A DNA stretch of 64,000 nucleotides, from assembly GCF_032854445.1 (NCBI RefSeq), contig NC_088304.1:24473513-24537512 (forward strand). The letters are read 5' to 3'. The DNA comes from Liolophura sinensis. Its lineage: Eukaryota > Mollusca > Polyplacophora > Chitonida > Chitonidae. Below, one piece after another: positions 23,981 through 34,942 of the stretch (position 1 is the first letter of the stretch; each line of letters starts with the position of its first letter). The notes beneath the pieces were generated by a model. It saw only the letters and a list, made by a program, of their open reading frames with translations. It was not told the origin of the DNA and did not search any database. The position numbers were made by a program, and so were the translations under genes.

Positions 23981-24224
23981 GTGAGCCACTGGGGAATTGA
24001 GCACGGCTGTCGCCTTGTAAGATTCGTCGTCTCAGGACACATCTATAGTTTTTGCCACTCACCCCACTTTGTTCAAAAGGTACTGTTCATGAACATTGAA
24101 TATGAAGTCAACAGGAGAATTTCACGTTTATCTGCATATTTCTTTGGTCTTGAAATCAGAAATTATTGTTTTAATAAATGAATTCACGAGGTCTTTTTTC
24201 TTTCATTCTCTTTTTAGTTTTTTC

Positions 24225-24258
<34 letters not shown>

Positions 24259-24306
24259 TCTATGAATAATATCCGTCTTTCTTTTTGCTTTGCTTGTTTC
24301 ATAAAG

Positions 24307-24675
24307 GAACATTTATCCCTAGCCGGCAACCCGGATGGAAAGGTTGCATATCTGGTGACAAGGTCATTCTTGGCGGAGAAAGTTTTCCGAAGATGTCAAG
24401 TCTTTCTCAGCGACATTCCTTCTGCTAAAATGGCAACACTTTCGCCTGGTGACCGTTCATCCAAATCTTTTAAAGAAAAAAGCGTACTGATCGCTAAGGC
24501 GAAACGGTTTGAAAATGAGCTGAATGAAGAGTTGGTTAAATGGACAGATTTCTCCTTAGTGATTTTGGAATTAGGAGTCGACTACTACGAAAAACGAAAC
24601 CACGTATATAAGGAAATCATGAAAAAGTATCACCAGCTGAGACAGTCCTTACAGCAAGCCCAACATTTGCCTCAG
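24307..24675 (+). CDS. RLR-like exon 6: Hel1 core with the DECH box replaced
   Basis: Acceptor CATAAAG|GAAC, donor CCTCAG|GTATTT, phase 0 on both sides. Residues 306-428. GKVAYLVTRSFLAEKVFRR matches motif Ia of RLRs. WTDFSLVIL is followed by ELGVDYYEK, where active RLRs have DECHH, and VYKEIMKKY then matches the conserved helix after motif II. The flanking match shows that the box itself was lost while the fold remained. Confidence 0.9.
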
Positions 24676-25053
24676 GTATTTTGTGCTGACAATAGCTCGG
24701 TTGGCAGGATAAAAAAAGAACAAGAAGAAACCACATTAAAAGTCTTTCCGCATCTTTTTCCCAATTCCTTTATTCTTGAGACAAGGAAAACCTACGGTAG
24801 CTTATGTGGCCCAGAAATCTCCTACCTTAAATACTGCAGCACTATTTGCGCGTGTGAAAATAACAGATAGTGATTTGCAGGCATTTCAATACAGACGTTG
24901 AGAAATGTGGTTGAAGTTTCGGTGGTGGTATCACCAGAGTTTCCAGCGTGTAAAACAGTAGATTTTTAGTAAATACTTTTCTCTTCTGTGTTCTTTCCTG
25001 ATATGACATCTTTTTCTCTAATGTTGTAAATTATTCTTGCTGTATTTGGAAAG

Positions 25054-25210
25054 ATACTCGTATTGTCGACGTCAATCTGTGGGGAATCCTTTTTGGAGGA
25101 CCTCTTTCGTACAGCAATGGAAACCTGTGCAACCTTCGATATTCATGCTGTTGCTCTGGTTCGAAAGTGCGTAAATTCTTTACGACAGCAAGTCTCCATT
25201 CCCCTTATGG
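25054..25210 (+). CDS. RLR-like exon 7: motif III region
   Basis: Acceptor GGAAAG|ATACTC (phase 0), donor ATGG|GTAAGT (phase 1). Residues 429-480. The junction reads LPQ|ILVLSTSICG, equivalent to LPQILGLTASPG, so motif III is altered. CATFDIHAVALV and LRQQVSIPL follow as in the LC..LD and ...V..P stretch of RLRs. Confidence 0.85.
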
Positions 25211-25440
25211 GTAAGTCATCAGATACAAAGAGCTATGTTAGAGAATGTCAAGGTCAGGGAATTAGTTTGGTGGTTTGTGGTTTTATATAAAGGTTAAACA
25301 CCATCAGTGGCTTAAATGAACGACATAGGGTGACTATACATGTCCTAAGAACACATGTAAGCCATTTTAAGTGAAAAGCCGACGTTTTTCTATCCAGTCG
25401 AAGTGAGGGTATATATATTATGTATTTATTTTTTCTCTAG

Positions 25441-25545
25441 AAAGTACAAGAGCACCGCAAAAACAGGACCGCGGTTTTGACAGCCTGATTCACGAGCTTA
25501 TCTCTCGTGTAGAAGGGGACATGAAGAAAGTCTATCAGTCCAACA
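25441..25545 (+). CDS. RLR-like exon 8: start of Hel2i
   Basis: Acceptor TTCTCTAG|AAAG, donor AACA|GTAAGT, phase 1 on both sides. Residues 481-515. FDSLIHELISRVEGDMKKV fits the first helix of the RLR insertion domain (F...I..LM..I). Confidence 0.8.
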
Positions 25546-26190
25546 GTAAGTTATCGAAATATTACTGTAATCAAGTGCTAATTCCAAAACGAGGCTGTAA
25601 TAACCTAGCTGGTCACAGAATGCAGCCTTGAAGATGCATTGTGAGAAGTATGACGTCACAAATCATGATATCGTCTGACAGCTTAGCCCTACAAATGAAT
25701 GAATGACCGTAGTGCCGAAGGTGTAAAGGACTTACCTTTAACAAAGTACTGACGTCACCAAGGTCCACAAGCGGCAAAATGCAGAGAAAAGTTAATAAAT
25801 TTTACATACAGCTTACTCTGTTACTGCTGCCGCTTGATTAAGAGATTTCTTAGGTATCTGGTATAGGACGGTAGTTTTGCTCCGGCCACTCCGGTTTTCT
25901 ACTAAACATAAGCCTCTCCGTCGTTAAATATAAGGAGACCATTTCTGAAAAGAAAAAAATATAAATACATACGTACCGGTAATATACCAGCAAAAGATCG
26001 TTAGTATATCTACCGGTTTCACAGCCACTAACGATATGTGGAATTAAGTAGTTGGTGAATGCAGAATTGCTGTGGCAATTTCATTAAACCGAAAGTTTCT
26101 TCACAGCTTGAACAATTGGAGAAAATGCCCACTTTATGTCACGCTGTCACGCATGTCACATTCTTAGCTCTGCTCATCTGTCTCTTGTAG

Positions 26191-26375
26191 AAATGCCTGC
26201 TGGTCCAGACCATTCCGGAACCAGAATGGCTGAACTGATATCTCCTCCCACAGGTAGAACCTCGGTGAAGTACATGACATGGCTGAAAACGAACAAATCA
26301 ACACTTGGATATGCATCAAAGGCAAAAGGCTGTAAACACGCTGGATTCTTTTTGAACTGTTTGAAACTAGCCACG
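26191..26375 (+). CDS. RLR-like exon 9: Hel2i
   Basis: Acceptor TCTTGTAG|AAATG (phase 1), donor GCCACG|GTATTT (phase 0). Residues 516-577. GRTSVKYMTWLKTN corresponds to the G...Y..W helix of RLR Hel2i, and HAGFFLNCLKLAT leads into exon 10. An internal GT in CACAG|GTAGAA could allow an alternative donor. Confidence 0.78.
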
Positions 26376-26758
26376 GTATTTATTTAGCTATACAAATGCA
26401 TGTTCGTAGAAAGATAATCACATGTACACTGTAATCTTATGACTCTTTTTTTAGCTCACCTGTACAAAGTACAGGCGTAGCTTATGCCCTAACTCGAGCG
26501 TCGACGTCGGTGTAGGTGTCCAATAACAGTGGAAACAATTAGTAAAGGTGTCGCAGAGGTGTCACTATCGCAGAGGTGTCACCATCGCAGAGGTAAAACT
26601 GTAAAGAAATGGCTTGTTCAACTCCCAACGGTGAGTGTTGTAAAAGTACAACATATATACAGTATACAAAACAATGCAAATAACAAAATACAGTATATAG
26701 TTTCTCACGGAGCTCAGCGCGCGCACACGGAGTTTTAATGAATTCCTCAAATGAAAGG

Positions 26759-27029
26759 ACCGGGCCCCGACAGCACAGTTGCTAGAGCGTCCGCTTCAGG
26801 AGCAGTAGATCCAGGATCAATACTGGGTCGAGTCACACCTAAAACTAAAAGAGGAACTTGTAACTTCCTCGCTTGGTGCTCAGCACGAAGGGGATAATGC
26901 AACGACTTACCTTTGGTATGTCGTCTCAGTGAAGCAGCACTAGATAAAAGTGCGGTGGAAATTCGCCCTGCAACAAGGAAGCGCATTATATGACTGACGT
27001 TAAACCCCAAGCACTCAGTCACTCACTCA
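26759..27029 (+). mobile_element. SINE-B copy (second tRNA-derived family) with 13-bp target-site duplication
   Basis: The head CACAGTTGCTAGAGCG...GGGTCGAGTCACACC resembles tRNA A and B boxes, and the 3' end is a CACTCACTCACTC tail. It is flanked by CTCAAATGAAAGG at 26,746-26,758 and 27,030-27,042 (first CTCA shared with the tail). The body contains TGTCGTCTCAGTGAAGCAGC and AAATTCGCCCTGCAACAAGG. Confidence 0.85.
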
Positions 27030-27243
27030 CTCAAATGAAAGGTAATAATGGTATCCAGGTGACAACCTGTCGTACTCTAATGCACACCGACGATGGTTTG
27101 TATCAAACCTCACTGCAAGCCACACTCTTCCTTTCAAAACTGGTTAGGTAAACCCACAAGTCTATGCCGGGCATTAAGAGTTTAGTCCTTGGGTCTTAAC
27201 ACACAGTGTATTTCAAGGCAACGTCACCTCCAAGTGGAAATGG

Positions 27244-27510
27244 GGCCTCTGTCGGTCAGTTGGATAGCTAGCGCGGCGTAATGACCCAGGAGCCTCTCAC
27301 CCATGCGGTCACTCTGAGTTCAAGTCCTGCCCATGCTAGCTCCCTCCCCAGCAGTACGTGCAAAGGTCTATCAGTAACCTGCGGATGGTCGTGGGTTTCC
27401 CCAGGGCTCTGCCCGGCTTCCTCCCACCATAATGCTGGCCGCCGTCGTATGTGAAATATTCTTGAGTACGGCGTAGAACACCAATCAAAAAAATAAATAA
27501 ATAAATCCAG
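27244..27510 (+). mobile_element. SINE-A copy (forward)
   Basis: GCCTCTGTCGGTCAGTTGGA head, GAGTTCAAGTCC B box, GGATGGTCGTGGGTTTCCCC, ACCATAATGCTGGCCGCCGT and an AAATAAATAAATAAA tail. Nearly full length. Confidence 0.88.
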
Positions 27511-28292
27511 TGGAACTTGAATAAAAGCACGTCACAGTACGAAGAGCCGATGAATAATATAAGCTCAGGACAGAAGTTACAAACACAAGAATAGTAGGCG
27601 ACGAAACAGATGACTTAAAGGCTTAACTAGCATTCGGTTACAAAATCCCTTCTTTCAAACTGGACTTTTCCGATGGGCGAAACTACCGTTGTAAACTTCT
27701 CACTACAGGCAGTTTACTTATGGACTGCAAACTAACCCTTGCGAGCTGGGCTTTATATACTCTCGAACAACATACTAGAATCCATGAACATAAACAATAA
27801 ATGTAATGAGAGCAATTTATAGCTGATTCTCAAATGACTACATATTTACTGTACCGCGAAAGCACATATATATTGACAGTGAGAATACAGAAAGATCGCA
27901 TGGGTTAAATACACGCTAACAAAGGACCGGCTTTCCCATGTAAACATCTCCGGTCTGAGTCACTTGCTGACCCGGTTAGCATCAATCCCCGACATTAACA
28001 ATGAAATGAAGAGGATGTATTATATATGAAGTCACAACAAATGTTCAACAAAATGTTAGGGGTTGTATCTTAAAAAGTACTGCATGCATTGAGCTCAGGT
28101 TTTACACAAATGTAGAACAAGGTAACACGAGGGGGATATCCCATCCTTGATTCGCTATGTGCATATTAAATACCGAAAAATACAAAATTCATGACTTCAG
28201 TCCTTTATGTATTGAGCTGAAGTTTTGCATTCGTGTTTCTCCTGCAAGCGAATGTATTGGGTATTAGAATTGGTGTTAAAGTAAATATCAGT

Positions 28293-28456
28293 GAGTGAGT
28301 GAGTGCTTGGGGTTTAACGTCGTACTCAACAGTTTTTCAGTCATATGACGACGAAGGAATCATTAGGGTGCATGTACGTATAATGTGCCTCCTTGTTGCA
28401 GGACGGATTTCCACCGCTCTTTTATTTAGTGCTGCTTCACTGAGACGACTTACCGA
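28293..28456 (-). mobile_element. SINE-B copy (reverse, truncated)
   Basis: Starts with the inverted tail GTGAGTGAGTGAGTGCTTGG, then GGTTTAACGTCGTACTCAAC, TGTTGCAGGACGGATTTCCA and GTGCTGCTTCACTGAGACGA. The tRNA-like head is missing. Confidence 0.8.
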
Positions 28457-28747
28457 GTAAATATCAGTGGCGATGTCTCACAACGTACTACATATATTCA
28501 CATGAAGTTTTACATGCATACAAAGCACAATGACACAAGGGGAACATTCCATCGCTGATGCTCTGTGTACATATTGAAAACCGCAAATTACAAAATTCAC
28601 GACTTCAGTCTTTTATGTATTGAGCTGAAGTTGTGCATTCGTGTTTCTCCTGCAAGCGAGCCCTTTGGTAGCCATGCTATTAAATCTAAGTTTGTGACAG
28701 GGTCGGGGTACATTTTGCACATAACGCCTTATGACGAGAAAATTTGA

Positions 28748-28832
28748 TTTGATTGGTATTTTTTTACGCCGTACTGACGAATATTTCACTTACACGACGG
28801 CAGACCTTCCCACGTACGGTCGGAGAGGAAGC
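28748..28832 (-). mobile_element. SINE-A remnant with internal deletion (reverse)
   Basis: Tail segment TTTTACGCCGTACTGACGAA...TACACGACGG joins directly to CAGACCTTCCCACGTACGGT. The middle part of SINE-A is missing. Confidence 0.75.
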
Positions 28833-28946
28833 GACGGAGATAAGTCCTATTTCGTTTATTAATTTTTCCAGTTTACAGGAACGCTGTATAATTAATCCCA
28901 GTCAAATATGGTCATGATTAGCATTATACAACCGGGAAACGGGGGC

Positions 28947-29183
28947 GGGGGGGCTCCGTGCCTCAGTTGGTTAGCGCACTAGCGTAGCGTAATGACCCAG
29001 AAGCCTCTCACCAACGTGAGATCCCTGTGAGTTCAACTCATGCTGGCTTCCTCTCCGATCGTAAGTTGGAAGGTCTGTCAGCAACCTGTGGATGGTCGTG
29101 GGTTTCCCCCGGGAAACGCCGTCGTATAAGTGAAATATTCTTGAGTACGTCGTAAAACACCAATCAAATAAATAAATAAATCT
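28947..29183 (+). mobile_element. SINE-A copy (forward)
   Basis: GGGGGGCTCCGTGCCTCAGT head, GTGAGTTCAACTCA B box, GGATGGTCGTGGGTTTCCCC, a short deletion, GTATAAGTGAAATATTCTTG and an AAATAAATAAATAAA tail. Confidence 0.88.
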
Positions 29184-29456
29184 CAATTCAACGGGATAAG
29201 AACATAAAACTGTGGACTAGCCAAGGCCTTTCCTAGATTCTTAGCTGGCGCCCCGAGACTGGCTGGGGTGGCACATCTGGGGTCTTAAGTCAGACAGCGC
29301 TATAGACATTGCCCTGAACGCACTGTCTGGAATATACATATATCGAAATAGGTTAGTCAATCTTACCTTTCCTGATATCATACCTGTTATACTATGGTGC
29401 AGAAATAAATAGTAAACTTTAACACATGATAGTAATACCAAAAACATTTCGTTCAG

Positions 29457-29601
29457 ATTTATCAGGCTGGCTTGTTCATCAACGCTGAGTGTCGGAGGTT
29501 CGATGCTTTGAATTATATGAGGAAAAAATTGAAGCAGTTAGAGGAGAATGTTGCTGATTCTAAAGACAGGATTTTGATTGGTTTATTTCGGGACTTCTAC
29601 G
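29457..29601 (+). CDS. RLR-like exon 10: end of Hel2i, approach to Hel2
   Basis: Acceptor CGTTCAG|ATTTAT (phase 0), donor TACG|GTAAGA (phase 1). Residues 578-625. AGLFINAECRRFDALNYM matches the RLR helix A.LIN...R..DA...L. The charged stretch RKKLKQLEENVADSKDR and LIGLFRDFY follow. Confidence 0.85.
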
Positions 29602-30255
29602 GTAAGATAGTCTGTTGTCTACAAATATCCAATTCAGAGAAATAAAATTTTGCTCCAAATAGATCCGGTGAAAAATTCAAGTTTATATGTATAGTTATTG
29701 AATGTTTTTTTTATAGTATTTCATAAACTCTATTATCTTCGCACGCATGAAATCACTATTTGAGCTATCTGACAAATTCATTAAAATATAGCATATTGTA
29801 TTATTATATACAATTTAAGTTCACCTATTTGTGATCTATATTAAGTTTGTGTTTGGAGAATAAAATCACGTTGATTTTTTAACGCGACATCAAACAATAA
29901 TATTGCCTTTTTAACAGTGTGCATAGGTGGAGTAAACCACCGTCCAATGATAAGTAACTGACCAGCCTTTCCACGTGTAATTCAAACACTGTCGTCCACA
30001 GAACCAGTTAATTGTGTATATCATCATACTGGGTCGGCCACCTTCAAAGCTAGCGTTCGCGTATACCGGTATACTTAAAAATGTACATGCCCCCAAGCAC
30101 CATGGCACAAGTAGAATTGGGTAAGAAATACAGCGGTGTTAGCAGAATTTAGTTACGCCTTACTGGTCTATAAATAGAAATACAGGCATCTTAACCTCTA
30201 TTTAGGTAATCATGCGATTATTACTGCTGATGTTATTACTTTTTAATTGTTGCAG

Positions 30256-30471
30256 ACAAAGAGAAGCGTCTCAAACGCATCTGCTCACCAAATGAGGAAG
30301 ATACTACTGCATTTGCTGTGAAGACCAAACTAGCAGCAATATACCAAGGGAATCACAGGTACAAAGCGGCAGTTCTGGTGAAGCGCGCGGAGGTGACTTT
30401 GTACATCATGTTCTACTTGAGGAAAAAACTGCCACACGTCAAGTTCGAGTGTGTTGTAGGGCATCATCAGG
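30256..30471 (+). CDS. RLR-like exon 11: Hel2 motif IV region
   Basis: Acceptor TTGCAG|ACAAAG, donor CATCAGG|GTATGC, phase 1 on both sides. Residues 626-697. Matches the start of Hel2 in RLRs: a basic helix, then KAAVLVKRAEVTLYIMFYL where RLRs have ILFVKTR..V..L..W, then VKFECVVGHHQ in the place of the LTGHG strand. Confidence 0.85.
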
Positions 30472-30516
30472 GTATGCATCGTTTTGTTCATCTATTTATG
30501 TAGTAATCTCTAATTA

Positions 30517-30650
30517 TTTGTTTGCTATTTTACGCCCCACTCGAAAAATTTCACTTACATGACGGCGACCAACATTACAGTGGGAGGAAACCGGGTCCAC
30601 CCGGGGGAAACCAACGACTATCCGTAGGTTGTTGGTAGACCCTCCCATCG
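30517..30650 (-). mobile_element. SINE-A fragment (reverse)
   Basis: TGCTATTTTACGCCCCACTC, CACTTACATGACGGCGACCA, GTGGGAGGAAACCGGGTCCA and ACGACTATCCGTAGGTTGTT, the SINE-A tail half. It is followed by a family C fragment (30,655-30,716, CATTGACCCGGGACGTCCAT). Confidence 0.75.
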
Positions 30651-32751
30651 TTTTAGGAACTGCAGTCATTGACCCGGGACGTCCATTTCGGTTGATGGCT
30701 TATATACGGCCCAGGTGAATCAAATAAGCAATGAAAGGCTATCTAGACGAAGTGGAGGGAGGATTCGTAACTGTGTAGTAGTTGTGTAGAAAAACACGAT
30801 GAAGTCTTTGTTTCAGGGCCCGTTTGTTCCAATGTGTGTTAGCTAATATTTTTATTATGTCACAGTATATATTTAACATTTCAGTGAAACTTAACCATTC
30901 GAGTTATAGAAAAGCCAAACCACACAGCAGAAGACTTAGGTCATATTGAATATACTGTTATGTAGTTATTTGGGGGGGCAAAGTACAAAATTTAAAACTC
31001 GGCTTAAAGTTTAAGCTGGTAATGTGTTTGAGGACAATTTTTGAAGAACCGGACCAAGATTCCTGAACGATGTCCCTTGCCGCTGAACGCAGATCTAGTA
31101 CACGATCATAGAATCAATTAGGGTTATCACCTGAGCTTGAGGCGTTTGATCACGGTTTAACACCTGGTATTCGATTACATAATAGACCGAGAGCTTTAGC
31201 CCGAGGTCTGTTATGTTACCTCTTACCAGGCCTACAAACCAAGATGAAACATGTCAAGCAAATGACCCTAAATTTGTTCGACGGCGAGTGCTTAATTTTG
31301 TGTATTGTCCAGTCGTGTTGTCCATCAGAAACAATCTTGTTTTACAGGTAGTTTTGTTTTCGTCAGGTGTGTACAGTACTGATGCATGTAAGGCGACACC
31401 AAATTCCAAACCTTTGTGGAATATGAATAAATTGGCATTATTCATGTCGATTCGGAGCTTAGGGGAAAAACACGGTGTTCGAAACTATCAGTTTAAATCG
31501 GACCCAATAACATGTGAAATTATGATTAAGATATCTGGATTTCACTCTATCTTTGTGCCTATTTGACACAGGACAACAACCAACCCATTAAAATGACCCT
31601 CAAAGCACATGTGATGTACCAAGCATAATCATAACTACAAAATTATTAAATCCTTAGACATTTTATGTTATTTTCTTGCAGAACAATGGCATTGGGTATA
31701 AAATGCAGAACTTTTTAAAATCTCCCACTTGTCGACACAGATTAAGACACAATACAAGCTTTTTGTATCCATAAGAAACATTTTGAACTGTTCTTTAAAA
31801 TTAGTGTCCAATTCATTACGTATGTCAAATGGAGTACCAAAGATGCACACGGGACAGTTCTAAGTGATAAGTCTTACATGTCAGAATAAGAAAGAAAATT
31901 GCACTCTTGCCTTTTCTAATTTCTTAGCACATATCGCCTAAATATGGCTGAGATATTGCCGACGGGACCTTCAGCCATACTCGTTAATTCTTAGCAAATA
32001 ATTAGGTCATGTGTATTGCGTATATTTGCTTATTGTGAACGTTTCACACAGGTATGATAGGGTACAAAGTTTTAGATATGTGACGTGAGGAAACGCTTAA
32101 ATACGTTGATTCTCTGAGAGAGAGAGAGTGAATGAAGGAATTTGGGGATTTGGCTTTTATTCCTATTTCCTGTAGGCTGCAGGGTAATATGCAAATTTGC
32201 AGAGTCTGTGAGTCGGGAAATGGCCTTGTCTGTTCTGTATAAAAGGGGAAGGAATAGTCCTGCTGGTGGTAGACGCCAGTAATTTAAGCTCTCTCTCTCT
32301 CTCTCCCTCTGCTACTACTATTTACTTTGGCAGTACGTAACAGAAAACACGGGATTCAAGTCTAAAAGGTATGTTGTGGACTTAATTAAAACCGAGAGTG
32401 ATAAGTGGTGTATTCAGGTCTCCTGTCAGTGATACTGGGCAATACACAAAGTAAAACGCTCGCGAGCAACAATATCCCCAGTGTATAATACTTGGTTACG
32501 ACGTCCGTGTGCACATGTGAGAGACGACGGTAATGCTAAAATTACCATATCTAGATGGAAATATGGACGGCGTTTGCGCCGTACTCTGGAATATCTCCCT
32601 TCTAAAATGCACCAGCTAGATTCAAGAATTCTGGAAACAGCTGAGGTATCATACCTGAATTAGGTCCTTTGCCGGCTCAGTGATACATTTAGGTATAGTA
32701 CAAGATCCCATTTTTCAGAACTAAGGGGCTAATGGCCAGTGAAGGGAAACC

Positions 32752-32902
32752 GGTTTAATAAGTGGGAAGGTCTGCGGATGGTCGTGGGTTTCCCCCGGGC
32801 TCTGTTCGGTTTCCTCCCACCACAATGCTGGCCGCCGTCATATAAGTGAAATATCATTGAGTGCAGCGTAAAACACCAATCAAATAAATAAATAAATAAA
32901 CG
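32752..32902 (+). mobile_element. SINE-A fragment (forward, head missing)
   Basis: GGAAGGTCTGCGGATGGTCG, GGTTTCCTCCCACCACAATG, CATATAAGTGAAATATCATT and CCAATCAAATAAATAAATAA. The tRNA-like head is absent. Confidence 0.82.
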
Positions 32903-32947
32903 ACGCCACATCACGAAGAAGTCTTCTTGTAGCATTCCTATAGTGCA

Positions 32948-33155
32948 GCCTCAATGGGACATCATGCCAAAGACACCAGATACGACACCTCGCCCAGTCA
33001 CATTATTCTGACACAAGACACAACGCCCCGCCCAGTCACATTATACTGACACCCATCCGACCATGCAGTGCTTGGCTTATTTCTGTGATGCCGAGCGCCA
33101 AGGTCATGACGGTAAGGCCGAGATTACCGATTCGGGATCGAACGAGGGCATCTTC
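32948..33155 (-). mobile_element. SINE-B-related fragment (reverse)
   Basis: ACATCATGCCAAAGACACCA and CGCCCAGTCACATTATACTG are shared with the element at about 40,993-41,275. A part around CGCCCAGTCACATTAT is duplicated in tandem here (about 50-base spacing). Confidence 0.6.
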
Positions 33156-33237
33156 GAGAATGTTTTTGTGAGTTAACAATTCTTTAACAAGACAGTTCCT
33201 AGACTACACACTTAAAGGTAACAAATCCATGTTACAG

Positions 33238-33399
33238 AATACTCTGTGGAGATTGAGCGGCTTTCTAAGACGGGGTTCCATGTGTTGATTACTACCTGGC
33301 CAATCCTCGCCTTTCACCTTGGTAAAGAGACGGGCACCTGGGACTATATAATAAGGACGGACTGTCCGGGCCATGACGTAATCACATGGACACATCAAG
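33238..33399 (+). CDS. RLR-like exon 12: Hel2 with motifs V and VI lost
   Basis: Acceptor GTTACAG|AATACT, donor CATCAAG|GTAACG, phase 1 on both sides. Residues 698-751. YSVEIERLSKTGFHVLITT matches the helix and strand leading to motif V, but the next residues are WPILAFHLG where active RLRs have VAEEGLDI. DYIIRTDCPGHDVITWTHQ then occupies the IRY...QARGRAR region with no arginine pair. Confidence 0.85.
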
Positions 33400-33498
33400 G
33401 TAACGCAGGCTACATTTTGGCGTGGGAATTATAATCCATTAAGCTAGGAACACAGTAGACGGCTTTTGTTTAGCTTATAGGGTCAAACTTCTGCGCCG

Positions 33499-33976
33499 AT
33501 GAAATAGACTGGTGATATTAGCAGGTAGTTAGAGACACGCCAGCGAATTAGACTGGTGATATAAGCAGGTAGTCACAGACACGCCGGCGAATTAGACTGG
33601 TGATATTAGCAGGTAGTCACAGACACGCCGGCGAATTAGACTGGTGATATTAGCAGGTAGTCACAGACACGCCGGCGAATTAGACTGGTGTTATTAGCAG
33701 GTAGTCACAGACACGCCAGCGAATTGGACTGGTGATATTAGCAGGTAGTCACAGACACGCCAGCGAATTAGACTGGTGATATTCACAGGTAGTCACAGAC
33801 ACGCCGGCGAATTAGACTGGTGATATTAGCAGGTAGTCACAGACACGCCAGCGAATTCGACTGGTGATATTCACAGGTAGTCACAGACACGCCGGCGAAT
33901 TAGACTGGTGATATTCGTGGGTAGTTGCTGACACGCCGGCGAATTAGACTGGTGATATTCGTGGGTAGTTGCTGAC
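33499..33976 (+). repeat. 44-bp minisatellite, about 11 units
   Basis: Unit GAATTAGACTGGTGATATTA followed by GCAGGTAGTCACAGACACGC and CGGC (44 bases), with INS-like variants TTCACAGG and TTCGTGGG in the last units. It lies in intron 12 of the RLR-like gene. Confidence 0.92.
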
Positions 33977-34035
33977 ACTCTAGGCTGTTTTTTTCTTTTA
34001 TCCTAAGGAGATTAATCAGTCCATTTACGCTATGG

Positions 34036-34235
34036 TTCTTTTGTTTATTTATTTTATTGGTGTCGCACTCATGGATATTTCACATACGACGGCGGCCAGT
34101 ATCATGATGGGAAGAAAAAGGGCAGAACCCACGACCATCCGCAGGTTGGTGGAAGACTTTCCCACTTACGGCTGGAGAGAGAAGCAGCATTGGTGAGAGA
34201 CTCCCGGGTCTTTTCGCCGTGCAGGCGGGTTAACC
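34036..34235 (-). mobile_element. SINE-A copy (reverse, decayed)
   Basis: GTCGCACTCATGGATATTTC, ACGGCGGCCAGTATCATGAT, ACCCACGACCATCCGCAGGT and ACTCCCGGGTCTTTTCGCCG. It has several deletions. It lies in intron 12. Confidence 0.75.
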
Positions 34236-34942
34236 ACCTAGAACAAAAAGGACCCTCTACGTTTGTAGGGACGTAGTGTGTTCTCGGGTTACGTGTTCTG
34301 AATAATCCACGTTGGGTGGGGGATAATGCACATTTAGCAGATTTGACGCATGTTGATTATCCCTTAACGAACTAATTCTGTACAACAACTTGTACAATAA
34401 CTCCACACTGGACTATTGGCGAAATTATCCTGAAAGCAGGCGTGTTTTTTTATCAACATGGCAATAATCTTTATTTGTAGTGAGTGTCGGACTGACGTGG
34501 CGGTATATTCGTGTGAGTAGCTGGTTAATGAAAGAGTTAGAGGAAACATAAAACGATGTCAAAATGAGAAGAAAACTGATTTCCAAATAAGTTCTTTTTT
34601 CGATTTTTTTTTCTTCCACGAGAAAAGGGTATTTGACAATATTTTTGTATGGTGAGGTATGTGGGACCACTTGTAGGTAAGAAAGAAATATTGAAGACCA
34701 CATTTAACGAACTCTTTCTCACTTTTTCATGTAGACTTTATACAATTTTTATGTTTTCTCCTCATTTAAGTGCTATCAGTTTATTTATTTTCGCAAATGT
34801 CTAAGCATGAATACGATGAGAAATGTTGTCAGTTGATATTACTGGACTGTGCGTCGCACTGGGACGGGTATGATCGACAATCTAATACGTTAACCTTTTA
34901 TTGATTGTCTAAAAGTTCTTTAAATGTATTATTTACTTTCAG

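Larger units (their letters stand above)
26376..29456 (+). other. Intron 9 of the RLR-like gene
   Basis: A 3.1-kb intron carrying four retroposon copies (listed separately). A pair of similar AT-rich segments at about 28,085-28,260 and 28,485-28,660 share CGACTTCAGTC.TTTATGTATTGAGCTGAAG, a direct duplication about 410 bases apart. No coding sequence is recognised. Confidence 0.6.
30472..33237 (+). other. Intron 11 of the RLR-like gene
   Basis: A 2.8-kb intron with a SINE-A fragment, a family C fragment, GA and CT microsatellites at about 32,119-32,130 and 32,290-32,309, and SINE-A and SINE-B fragments at its right end. A TATAAAAGG motif lies at about 32,238 between the two microsatellites, which might be a remnant of an LTR. 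No coding sequence is recognised. Confidence 0.5.

Noticed and set aside
31213-31566. A 117-codon + strand frame in RLR intron 11
   Set aside because: There is no recognised domain. The RLR exons on either side join in phase without it, and it lacks matching splice sites.
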